Assembly (NCBI GenBank): GCA_049724395.1
Contig: JAUGWO010000184.1
Location: forward strand, 59,317-123,316
Length of the DNA stretch: 64,000 nucleotides
Direction: 5' to 3'
Source: Spongospora subterranea f. sp. subterranea
Taxonomy: Eukaryota > Endomyxa: Phytomyxea > Phytomyxea > Plasmodiophorida
The notes beneath the pieces were generated by a model. That model saw nothing but the letters and a program-made list of their open reading frames with translations. It was not told where the DNA came from and did not search any database. Position 1 is the first letter of the stretch; each line of letters starts with the position of its first letter. This document shows positions 54,740-64,000 of this stretch, in pieces. Position numbers and translations under genes: made by a program.

Positions 54740-56189
54740 TTAGCAAAGAAGTGATACGATAGTTAATCTCCAAGTAAGGGCAAACTCCAATAGTTGAAAA
54801 TTGTGTCTCATGATTCTTTTAGTTCAAAAATAGAGAATCTCTAATCAAACTTTCAAAGGACTTAACGGCAACTAAGGTAATAGAAACTCAAATTTTGGTT
54901 GAAAGTTGTGTCTCAACATTGTTTTAGATGGAGCAAAGCGACGCACTTCTCAGACTTCAACAAATCCTGGAACAACAAAAATCTTCGTAATACAATGTCA
55001 TTGGACTTAGAATATATAAGAACACAATATCAGAGTGATTTATTTAGATAGATAGGAGTATTTTGAAAAGCCTTTGACCAGGTCACTGATCAAGACCTGC
55101 TCAATTACTTTCAGCGAATGCGCTCACACGCCAGCGCATCATGCCAACAAGACATGGACTATGTTTTAAAGAGCGGGTCGTGATGAACTTGGCAATTGCA
55201 GACGCTGAAGACCGAGTTCTGAGCTATTTCACAGCGTTCGACAAACTTATAAAACAGGCGTCAAACCATCAAAATGGGAGTGGATCAACTTGTGGCCATG
55301 AACCGGTGACTACACTGGGGTTCATGATCATAAACATCTTTTCAATAGTGGTTCGAAATTAAATATCAATCATCATCACGACATGTTAATTGCGGTACAG
55401 TGTTTATAAACCCTTTGAAAGAAGAGACAGTGTTGGCGTTTGTGGAGGAATAAAGTTTTAGACTGATCTCACTTTTATACAATTTACGAAATTTTGTCCT
55501 TCTAGGGAAACTGGGTTCCCACAATTACATTCTCAAATCATCAAAACCATTGCTTATTGATGACACATGAGGCCGTTGTCACTGCAAATCATATCAGCAA
55601 TGGTCTGACAGATACAGTAATGGCGTTCCAGTCGGGAGAGTTATCAATGAGATATATTTGGAATGAGATCTCATCCCTTTGGCTGAAGCCGATCGCTCAT
55701 TGTATCGACTAAATGATGTGGGCAAGTCTTTCACACATTTTGCTTTTGCCTGTTGGAAGACAATCAACTCGACTAGTCCAACCTATTTTCATACCTGGTT
55801 CGCGCCATATTGCCGCTTGGCAAATGCTATGACATTGCGGCCACACTGAACTAGATGGCGAAAGGAACGATGCGATAAATGTCATGATATCGGTATCACG
55901 ACCAGATACGACAACATGCCTCAACGACTAGCGTGATGGCCCCCATGATTTCACATCACATTCATGGGATCAAGAATCATCTCCCTAAAGGTGATTCCAT
56001 TACACTATCAAGTGTTTGCTTACTTCCCCTCTCCCGCTCGTTTGTGTCAAATGTCAGGACTCGTTGGCGAAGAGAGCGAGAAGTGGCTAACTAATTCACT
56101 CCCTCTCAGATATTAACAAGTCATTAACAAGCCATGTTAATCCATTGCCCCCCATTATTTATTAATGAAAATCCTTCAGAAAGTTTCCT
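54740..56189. other. Repeat-like region, no recognised gene
   Basis: Small frames at 55141-55362 (plus) and 55709-55924 (minus) have no confident family. One phrase in the first (EDRVLSYFTAFDKLIKQ) faintly recalls mobile-element proteins. Nothing else is supportable. Confidence 0.3.
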
Positions 56190-56630
56190 GATTTGGCTGA
56201 GGCAGAATGGGATAGAATGTCATCGCCAACACAGCGGCCGGAATCGCATTTCAGCTGTTTGCCCAGTAGATTAGCCATCAATTTCAATATCGTCATGTCG
56301 TCGCACCGACGAACTACGTCGAAATCAATCTCAGTGATAATCATTGTTGGGGCAAAAGTCCCGATATGTTGGGTACTGTAGATGGCAATTATTTGAGTCT
56401 ATGGTGGTGATAGAAAAATAGTTGTTCCAATCTTCTGGTTTGTCTGGTCTGATCTGTTATTATGGCAGTTATGTGAAGAGATTAAAAGCCACTAAATTAG
56501 CGTTAAAGCCAGAGATCAAGTGCTATTAAACTGGATTCCTGACCCGGAATATAAAGTCTTAAATAACATCAACAATCTCAGCATCAGTAGTTTCCTGGCT
56601 TGGGTTTGCTGCCCATTATTCTTCAGTACC
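56190..56630. repeat. Dispersed repeat, copy 2 (shorter)
   Basis: Same order and orientation as 22250-23400 but lacking three internal blocks. Its right boundary abuts the coproporphyrinogen oxidase remnant that starts near 56640, and that remnant is cut just there, as if the repeat had replaced the gene's 3' end. Confidence 0.7.
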
Positions 56631-56639
56631 TCCAAGTTG

Positions 56640-56850
56640 TATACCCAGCGCCATGTCAGCGGCACCGACATCAGGATGCTCTCGATGCGCGCCCCCGGCC
56701 GAACTTCGTACCGCGATCGAGGATCAGGTTGAACTCGTCGTACCGGTCGGGTCGCAACTGCAACACACGTATTCCAGCAGGCGACGCATCGTGCAGCAGC
56801 AGCGGCGGCAAGCAGCTGTCGTCGTACCTGCTGCTATTGGATCGCCCAAC
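56640..56850 (-). pseudogene. HEM13: Coproporphyrinogen III oxidase, C-terminal piece
   Basis: The minus strand reads RYDEFNLILDRGTKFG and, one frame over, PGARIESILMSVPLTWRW. These are the oxidase's last conserved blocks (usually FNL.YDRGT.FGL...GR.ESILMSLPP). The change of frame between the two blocks, and loss of the last 25-30 residues where the dispersed repeat begins, indicate a broken gene. Upstream pieces of the same gene lie at 58680-59390, beyond NF-YC. Confidence 0.7.
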
Positions 56851-56929
56851 AACCGTTGCTGGAGGAGAGAATTCCGCTGGGGAGAAGTTTGGTGGAATTA
56901 TGCCCGCCTTGTTAATAAGGCACCTATAT

Positions 56930-57040
56930 TCGACTTGTGCCGCGTGCTGAGAAACGTTCGTCGCTGTTTGTAGACTTGTCTCGAAGCTGTTTGCGTCCGC
57001 CGCCAGTGGTCTGCAATGCTTTTCCGAGCGCGTTCTTCAT
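56930..57040 (-). repeat. Inverted, diverged copy of part of the NF-YC 5' exon
   Basis: The minus strand shares words such as AAAGCATTGCAGA and CAAACAGCTTCGAGAC with 57440-57560 on the plus strand, over about 110 bp at roughly 80% identity. It lies directly beside the coproporphyrinogen oxidase C-terminal piece. Confidence 0.7.
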
Positions 57041-57195
57041 CAATCGCCTTTTGTTCCGATAGCAGTTATAGGGAGTGACATCACACGAGGACAGTCTTTA
57101 TATTTCAGGGACTCCCTCTTGTTCGTGAAGACGACCGGTTGTTTGGCGATAGTCTTTACACAACAGGAGCGATGATTCTCACAGGATAAGGGGGA

Positions 57196-58230
57196 GTGCA
57201 GTCCTCAGGGTGTTCCTGTATATTGAGGATGACAATGATGATAACATCCGGTTTGACCGATCCACAAGTGTTCTCACCCAATCTCCACTCTGCAGACCCC
57301 ATAAGACTGCCACCTGGATATTTAATGGTTCAAACAAGATTTCACCCTACCGTTTTTCATCGGAGACAAGCAAACGGCGGTTGCTTATGGCCGACGATGA
57401 TGCAGTTAATGGCCGCCGACCTCATATACAAACTTGACGCACGGCAGCTGCATGAGATGATGAACGCGTTCGATAAAGCATTGCAGAACCTGACGGTGGA
57501 CGTAAACAGCTTCGAGACGAGTCTGCAAACAGCGACGAATGTGTCTCATCAGGCGGCACGCCTCGAATTGGGCCCATTGACGGCTGTGCCGTATGGCGCC
57601 AACTGCTGGGAATCCGTTCGGCGAACATTGACGGGGGCGCCCCAGGATGTGACCAGTCCTGAAACGCTCCAGAGCCAACTGTCGCCCCTGGACGACGCCG
57701 TCCAAGGCGCATGCAGCAGCGGCGCCGGCGACGGGGCAACACCGTCCAAGAGCTCTGGCGGTCTGACCGAGGTGGCGACCGTCGATTATCAGCTGGCGTT
57801 GCGGTTCAACATTAATAACCGTTGGGCGTATCGCACTCTGCCGGATCACCCAATGCAGATCCGGAACGATCTCCCCATTGCCAGGATAAAACGGTTGATG
57901 AAGGGTCATGGAAGTGTAGCGGTAATGGCGTCACAGATTTTCAAATCGGGACAATTGCCCATTTTCGACTGATGACCAGCAGGTTTTGACTGGAATTGTC
58001 TCACTAATCTGGTATTGTAGATGGTGTCGGCCGAAACACCAAAGTTGCTTGGAGAGGCGTGCTCGCTATTCATTACAGATTTGACGTTGCGATCTTTTCA
58101 GTCGAGCGCGACTGAGCGCCGTTTTTTTCTGCAGGTAAACATCTGCCCCTTCAACACCACACCGCTTTATCGCGATGACGTTTTGCTGTCGATCGATACT
58201 GATTTGTTGACGTTCACGTTAGAGGGGTGA
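57196..58230 (+). CDS. NF-YC / HAP5 CCAAT-binding histone-fold subunit
   Basis: Two exons, to 57921 and from 58021. The diagnostic part spans the intron: MQIRNDLPIARIKRLMKGHG, SVA, then MVSAETPKLLGEACSLFITD, LTLRSFQ. This is the NF-YC histone fold (usual form LPLARIKKIMK...V..ISAEAPVL..KA...FI.ELT.R). NF-YC pairs with NF-YB, and together with NF-YA binds CCAAT boxes. The exon 2 end reads ERRFFLQ and, after a short insert (VNICPFNTTPLY), RDDVLLSIDTDLLTFTLEG, stop; the usual block here is RRTLQ..DI. The insert may be a small intron, but it has no AG. The N-terminal 170 residues are not conserved, and the real start may be the ATG at about 57387, where GC-rich coding composition begins. Part of this exon is duplicated in inverted orientation at 56930-57040. 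Confidence 0.82.
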
Positions 58231-58679
58231 TGTGGCGGCCGCGTCCTGGTCCGAGATACGGTTCGCCTTTGTGCACGACATCACGTCAGACATGGCGCTG
58301 ACCGTCCGACGTGGGATACACGATGATGATGATGATGTTCTAGACTAGACACACGTTCGCCAACCGCCAAACTGCACGGAACCACCCCGAGAGCAACTCT
58401 AATTTAACCCCAATAATAACAACCATTCCATATACTTTACCACAGATATCTTTCACGATTTCATTCGCTGAGAAATACTATAAGATACGGGTAGTGATAA
58501 AACCACCAACTAATGTTGAGAATGGGATCATGTTGTTGCAATAGCACAAACCCGGCGACCAGGTGGTGATTTATTGCCAATATAGTAGCAGAGTTGGTCA
58601 GGTGATGTGAGGCCAAAGGGAGCCACATCCTGTACCCTGCACATGGCGATACTGTTTTGTGTCGCTGCTGCAGACGGCG
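58231..58679. other. Intergenic, no gene
   Basis: A short ATGATGATG run lies near 58321-58336. Nothing else is recognised. The minus-strand open frame here continues from the coproporphyrinogen oxidase remnant but has no conserved words. Confidence 0.4.
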
Positions 58680-59390
58680 GTGGATAATGGGAAGGGCTTG
58701 TGCGCCGTCGTGTATTCGACTGCCAGGCGTCGCTGCACGATCGCGAAAGTTCGCCTAAGAGCGCGACCCAAGGATTGGTCGATGGGGCGAACATGGCGAT
58801 GGGCGACGGCGATGACGGTTTGGAAATGATCGACGTGCGCGCGCCGGCCTTACCTGCTCGGTCGCCCTGCCGCATGCGCTCAGAATCTCGAGCGATCGAT
58901 CGAAGCCAAGATCGGAGAGGTCGTCGAAGATGATGCCGCCAACGCCTCGTCCCGATGCGGCAGGTAAAATACCGATCGCACAACGAATTGAACCGCTTGT
59001 AGTAGTCGGGCGAGAACGTGTCTCACGTCGATTTCAGGCGCGAATGGAAGGTGATGCAATGCTGCAGCGGTAACCGGGCCAGGACGGCCAGCGGGCGGAG
59101 GCGATCAGCAGCGAGGCACACACACACGGTGGCGGCGGCGATGGCTGACCTCATCAAACAGGTACGACGGCGTCAGGTCGACGCCGCCGCCGACCCACCA
59201 GAGCGGCGCGGCGCGCTCATCGTCGTCGAACGACACCTTGAGCACGCGGTAATTGAAGTGCATCGTCGGCACCTGCATCAAACGCGACGCCGATCGGGCG
59301 AAGGGTCAGGGCGTGCGTGGCGGTGCACGATCGGGATCATTGATCCCGCCGCTCGTATTATCAACATCATTACCAATTCGATTTCAACAG
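58680..59390 (-). pseudogene. HEM13: Coproporphyrinogen III oxidase, main piece, decayed
   Basis: Read right to left, fragments of the enzyme appear in order but in changing frames: VPTMHFNYRVLKVSFDDDER with PLWWVGGGVDLTPSYLFDE (59285-59130); ITFHSRLKST, a stop in place of Cys, DTFSPDYYKRFNSLCDRYF (59060-58960); YLPHRDEA; and VGGIIFDDLSDLGFDRSLEI with LSACGRATEQ (58950-58830). A plausible GTAAGG...GCAG intron follows, then ALPIIHRRLQQRH (about 58690). The family normally reads all of this in one frame. I count at least three frame changes and one stop that introns cannot explain. The enzyme makes protoporphyrinogen IX in haem synthesis. Either the gene is dead or the assembly is error-prone here. 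The GC-rich plus-strand ORFs over it are shadows. Confidence 0.75.
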
Positions 59391-59403
59391 TGATCGCGTT
59401 GGA

Positions 59404-59772
59404 TTGGGGAAGAACTGGGACACCGGATTCGTGATGGAGCGTTGGACGACTGGGAGTTCGATCAGCAGCTGCCGTATGTCCCTGATCGAAAATATTCCAG
59501 AAGAGGACTTCCAACAGCACTGGAACGAATGGGTGGAGCGAGGTATCCTGCCTACTCGCTATATTGATTGGCGCCTTATTCCAGGATCCAGAGGTGAGAT
59601 TGTCGCCATCAAGAAGCCATCCGTTTACCACCAGGTCACATATCGAGCAGTAGACGAAGCCATCATCAACGGCCAGACGCCAGACGCTTGCCGGAATCCC
59701 CTTTGTAGACCGGGTTCAGCAACCAAGGCTCATCGCGTCGTGGATCAGCTGAGCCCAATGGCTCCTGGATGA
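59404..59772 (+). CDS. Hypothetical protein
   Basis: An open frame of 122 residues. The likely start is the second Met (MERWTTGSSISSCRMSLIEN). It contains IPEEDFQQHWNEWVERGILP, YIDWRLIPGSRGE, KPSVYHQVTYRAVDEAIING and PDACRNPLCRPG. It looks like a real soluble protein, but I recognise no family. It lies head-to-head with the decayed oxidase gene. Confidence 0.35.
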   Translation: MGKNWDTGFVMERWTTGSSISSCRMSLIENIPEEDFQQHWNEWVERGILPTRYIDWRLIPGSRGEIVAIKKPSVYHQVTYRAVDEAIINGQTPDACRNPLCRPGSATKAHRVVDQLSPMAPG

Positions 59773-60459
59773 TGACGCTATCGGAATGGAGGTGTTCTGA
59801 TGATGATGAATTTGTCAAACGGGTATCAACATGTGATTGTGGAGTTGGTGGATCATGTGATGTGTCATTGTGACAATCGATACGGCTGGTGTTCCATAGG
59901 AATTCAGGGGAAGTACTGATGGTTTAGTCTCATGTGGAATTGTGATGGTCAACCAGGTCTCGATTGGGAAATATGGGGCGATTCCGTCATTACCAGAATG
60001 ATGACCGATCGCATGGTCAGACACCATCTTTACTAATGGCAACTCGATTCCGGTTGGATTATTATATTGTTCCCGAGGATCGGTCTAATGGGCGAATGTG
60101 ACGAGGTGATTTCTAGTCCCTGATGTCGCCAATGGCCCTTATTATATAATGTATCAACACTTGTGATATCCCTTCACTATTGACAACTGCACTTTTGTCC
60201 GATCATCATCGAGAAGCAGAGGTGTTTGGTGTCTAAACCAGTTGGGCGGGAGATTCGACACCAATCCACTGATATCTGTCTTAGAGACGGCACTGATTTA
60301 TTGAGACGGATCAAACCCGTCTGTTGTCTGGAGTTTTCAGATCTAACACAGATCTTGTTGTCCACCGATCTAATAGTGTGTGTGTGTGTTGTCAACCCGA
60401 GTACAGGCTCGTAATCCTGAGACGCCAACACAGTTTAAGCGGCGGAATTGGCACATTTA
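59773..60459. other. Intergenic, no recognised gene
   Basis: No conserved words. GT dinucleotide run near 60379-60390. This is probably the 3' flank of the ankyrin gene. Confidence 0.4.
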
Positions 60460-63437
60460 TCAATTGAGATTTTGTAAAAGCTCAACGATCTTTGCGGTAT
60501 CATCGGAAACTGTATTTGCATTCATCTCAATCGCCAGCTCCAGCGCTATCTGTTCATTAACGTTGATGGTGCGGCCGGCGCCCATAGCCAATAAAATCTT
60601 AACCCCTTGTACCCTGAAATAGGTCAGATTAGCACATATAGTTGAAACGGGTCGACAACGAGTAGATTTGACAAACCATTTCATTGAAATTGCCAAAGAA
60701 AGAGCAGTTTCCCCTTGATCATTTTGGTAATTGATTATTGATTCCCTGTGAGATCAATTCAGCGGTTTGAATGCTTTAGATATATATGTTGTTAGTTGAC
60801 CGGTCAACAGGAATCAATGATCCGCCCAATTGTCCATGATTCATTTCATCCTGACCCACTGGACGCGATTCTCCCGCATGGATTAGATTGACAATGACAC
60901 CTGGTGATCTGTGATGTGATTCATTTAGATCGTTTTGCTAATTAAACTAGATTATAGCAGAATACAGGTGATGCATTACTGCCTGGTGCAGTGCCGTATT
61001 CCCATTTATATCACGAATACGGGGATCGGCGCCTCTAATCAGCATATACTTGACCACCTCTTCCCTAAAATAACAGGTTTATTGAGAGGGCTGATCAGGG
61101 TCAAATGCGATAAATATGACCAACCGTTCACAATAAACAGCCATATGGAGAAGAGTTTCTTCATACTTGTCCAAGCGGTTGAAATCAGTGTTTTGAATGA
61201 TGACGAAAATGATTTCATCGCTCCTGTGAGGACTTTTAGTAAATAATTGATGAGATTAGGGCGATAAACAGTACAGTGAATTTGGCATACGCCCTTGGAA
61301 TGGTGTGTTCCCAGTATTATCTGTTATATCGGGATAGGCACCGTGATCAATCAGAACTTTGACGATATCATAACTAAAGATAGGAAAACCCATTATTGAG
61401 GCGTTGTTGAGACCAGTCCAATTGACCAACCATTGAGAGTGGATTGCAAGAAAGAGAGGAGTTTGTCCCAATTTGTTCCTGAGGTTGATTCCGTTAGGTG
61501 TCGCCGGACCGATGGCGTCTCGGTCTCTATAAAATTGAATCAGCGCTTTCAATGGTTTGTGTTGCCAATTTACAGGCCATCATGGAGCAATTCACCAGAG
61601 GGATCCGTCATCTCATTATGGCCCACAATATCGACAGTCTTTGCCATCGCCACATTGATTATCTCAATAATGGTCTGAGGATGTCTGTGAGACCTCAATC
61701 AGATAATTTGAGGCATTAAAAAATATTATAGGAGTATACAGGAGGTGCTTTATCGCGAGGTGCAGTGCTGTATTCCCATCATGATCTGGAATAGTGGGAT
61801 CGGCACCTCTTTTCAATAGATCCTCTGCCACCTTTTCCCTGACAACTCAGGGTTATTGAGGGGCCAATCCGTGTCAAATACAATTGGGACCAACCGAAGA
61901 CTCTTAAGAGCACAATGGAGAAGAGTGGAGCCATCATTGTACCGCTGGTTGACATCAGTGTTCTGTATCATCGACAACAACTCTCCCCTTGTCCTGTGAA
62001 AAATTCAATACCGAGTTGAGTTTTTTTGGGATTTGGGCGATATACAGAGACGGTGCCACGTTGTTGTGGAATACTGTTGTTTCAAGCTTAGTCGTTATTG
62101 TGGGATCGGCACCGTTCTCAAACAAAATTCGGGCGATACCATATCTGGAGATGAGAGCGACATTGTTAAACTGCTGATCAGATCCAGACAGTATTTGACA
62201 AACCGCTCACGCTTGACTGCTATAAAGAGAGCAGTGTGCCCCTTATCATTTTCGCAATTGATTATGAGATCCTTTCTGTGGATCAAATTAGCGAGTTGAA
62301 TATGATTGACCCACATGTGAACAATATACAGGCCATCATGATTCAGTTGTTCGTCCAAAGATGCAGACAGGGTCGGTGTTGGCCTCGCCGCTTCAATGAT
62401 ATCAATGATGATCTCCTCAGTGCTGTGACAGTTCGATGAGATGTTTTCCTGACCAATTCAAGCAGTATATACCCGCCATAATTTGCTGCATAAAACAGTG
62501 CTGTATTCCCGTCTCCATCAGTGATCATCGAATTGGCCCCTGCAATCAGCAAAGTCTTGGCCACCTTGTTCCTAAACTCAGTGGCAATTAACGACAGCAG
62601 ATCAGGCTGCCACAGTTTATACGACCAACCAATGGAACCTAATTGCCTGATGGAGTGGAGTTTCACCCTTGCGATTGGTAAGGTCAATCCCTCGTTGATT
62701 TGACGCTTGATCCCTGGTCCTGTGGTTCATTAAATCGATGATCTTGTTGACGGCTTTATTGCTATAACAATGTCAGATATTGGGTGATGCCATATAATGT
62801 GGCATATATTACAGGCCAAAACTAGAGGCGATGTGCAATGGAGTATTCCCAGCTTTATCGGCTACAAATACATCGGCTCCAATCTCCAATAGAATGATGG
62901 CCACATCTTCCCTATTGCAAACCTTCAGTGGGACACAAACCATTGCCAAACTCAAAACTACCGGTTGAAGATAAGCGCTATGGTGTGCATCGGCCTTGCC
63001 ACGTAATGTGGTATTTCAGCAGTGATATATGATCTAACCTTTTTGTTCCATTTCCTTCGGAGTTGCATGTTGAGTTCAAAAACATAGAGATGATCAATGC
63101 ACTTGGGTCCAATCTCTCGGGCCAATTGCTTTGCTATTTCATCTCTAAATACGTAATTCATCATTTAGAAAATACCCCAACATGAATACACTATAGCGAC
63201 CCGTTTTTAATTGCTTCAAGTAAGTCTAAACATATCGTTTTGGAGCCACCAAAACTCAATGCCACCAGTGTTATAGTAATGAACCCTGAAAATATGAATC
63301 TCGACATCGACAAGAAATATGAAATGACGAGGGGTGACACGAACTCCAAATATGAATCTCCTCAGAACCGGAAATTGTAATCTACGGCTGACCGGACGAC
63401 GTGCGGGCGTGGCGTTATCGGGGGATGGGTTTGACAT
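60460..63437 (-). CDS. Ankyrin-repeat protein, repeats on separate exons
   Basis: Read right to left, a series of short exons each encodes about one ankyrin repeat. A possible first exon starts MSNPSPDNATPARRPVSRRL (63437), then DLLEAIKNGSL. Repeats include EDVAIILLEIGADVFVADKA/GNTPLHIASSFGL (62910-62810), NKVAKTLLIAGANSMITDGD/GNTALFYAANYG (62570-62470), GIARILFENGADPTITTKLE (62150-62070), EKVAEDLLKRGADPTIPDHD/GNTALHLAIKHLL (61840-61740), NKLGQTPLFLAIHSQ then YDIVKVLIDHGAYPDITDNT/GNTPF (61490-61300) and EEVVKYMLIRGADPRIRDIN/GNTALHQAVMHH (61070-60970). The end, GVKILLAMGAGRTINVNEQI ... VELLQNLN, stops at 60460-60462. Introns fall at or near the same point of the repeat (just before the EEV/EKV helix). 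At least eight repeats are present. Ankyrin proteins mediate protein-protein contacts, and the partner is unknown. Exon ends are approximate. Confidence 0.72.
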
Positions 63438-64000
63438 GGTGGGGATGGGTTTGACTGGTCACTTCATACTTGCGAAAACGACCATTCTCGGGAAAAAGCT
63501 GGTCACATTTTGACTGGGAGATTCAGGTACTTTTTTTGCGACACCACTATAGTGTCGTACCAGACGTTTGTTGAAAAAATTGACTACAGTAGCGATCACC
63601 TTAAACCGACAACCCTATGAAATTGCACAGTGAGTATGTATGCCATGACATCAATCCAGAACTGTGCTGGAGGTCTTTCTGTCAGGTGGTTAGTTCTTGC
63701 CACGGAAACTAGCGTACAAAATTAGTGAATTGTGAAGCATGATCGTACCCGTCTTGGTAAACAGAGAATATTACATCGAAACCGAGGACTAAGGACATTC
63801 TTAATCGATGCGGCTCGGATATTTCAATCAGCGTTGTTACTGCGGCTTTGTTTCATCAATGCTGAGCATTGGATTCCTCTCAAGTGCAGTTACTAATTTC
63901 AAATACTTACTAAACTGCATAAACGGATTTTACTGACAGTCAGATGTCCCGTATAATGCCACAACATGACCACATTCTGAGAATACATACATTGATTCAG
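63438..64000. other. No gene recognised to the window edge
   Basis: The sequence GGGGATGGGTTTGAC occurs twice in tandem at about 63420-63455. No ORF or RNA gene was recognised beyond it. Confidence 0.4.

Noticed and set aside
55141-55362. Possible mobile-element protein fragment
   Set aside because: A single short phrase is too weak to assign a family; nothing around it supports one.
56653-56973. Plus-strand ORF starting MSAAPTSGCSRC
   Set aside because: The minus strand of the same bases reads the conserved end of coproporphyrinogen oxidase.
59018-59434. GC-rich plus-strand ORF (HTHTVAAAMADLIKQ)
   Set aside because: It is antisense to recognisable coproporphyrinogen oxidase blocks and shows no domain of its own.
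1-64000. tRNA, rRNA, riboswitch or CRISPR features
   Set aside because: No GGTTCRA-type T-loop with a matching cloverleaf, no rRNA words and no regularly spaced repeats were seen; a covariance-model search would be needed to exclude small RNAs.

Overview
The window looks like a nuclear contig from a eukaryote with short spliceosomal introns (mostly about 40-180 bp, GT...AG), mid-40s GC by eye and tightly packed genes. The gene set (IML1/DEPDC5, RPAP2/RTR1, Furry/Tao3, EB1, kinesin-14, a TIS11-type CCCH protein, NF-YC, a six-bromodomain protein, the long eukaryotic form of GMP synthetase, an AIM32/Apd1-type protein) fits an opisthokont, most likely an early-diverging fungus or a fungus-like protist. 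I cannot name the species. No tRNA, rRNA or CRISPR array was seen.

Layout. 1-3026 is the 3' part of IML1/DEPDC5 (+), followed by RTR1/RPAP2 (+, 3259-4569), poorly resolved exons of unknown genes to about 6.5 kb, a WD40 protein (+, 7341-9257) and the very large Furry gene (+, 9977-17341). EB1 (-) converges on Furry. S-formylglutathione hydrolase (-) follows, then an unrecognised multi-exon minus-strand gene (20.8-22.3 kb) and a dispersed repeat (22.3-23.4 kb). At 24.4-28.9 kb lies an unusual actin-type protein with a CH domain, coiled coils, a polyproline stretch and two WH2 motifs. It converges on a TIS11-like zinc-finger gene. GMP synthetase (+) occupies 30.7-34.3 kb, followed by a secreted, probably GPI-anchored Gly/Asn/Ser repeat protein (-), an AIM32-like protein (-), a small membrane protein (-), the six-bromodomain protein (+, 39.2-43.3 kb) and kinesin-14 (-).

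From about 45.6 to 57 kb the window changes character. Host genes give way to transposon debris (PIF/Harbinger, a Ty3/gypsy fossil, hAT, Tc1/mariner), and almost every piece occurs as a fold-back inverted duplication. From 56.6 to 59.4 kb, NF-YC (+) sits between two pieces of a decayed coproporphyrinogen oxidase gene (-). The window ends with an ankyrin-repeat gene (-, 60.5-63.4 kb) whose repeats lie on separate short exons.

Themes. The host genes are mainly housekeeping: nutrient signalling to TORC1, RNA polymerase II CTD dephosphorylation, cell polarity and microtubule control (Furry, EB1, kinesin-14), actin, mRNA decay, chromatin reading, purine synthesis and formaldehyde detoxification. 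They do not form one pathway. The points most worth a second look are the CH-coiled-coil-polyPro-2xWH2 protein, the six-bromodomain protein with two degenerate pockets, the wrecked haem-synthesis gene, and the run of inverted duplications, which is either a real fold-back process or an amplification/assembly artefact.
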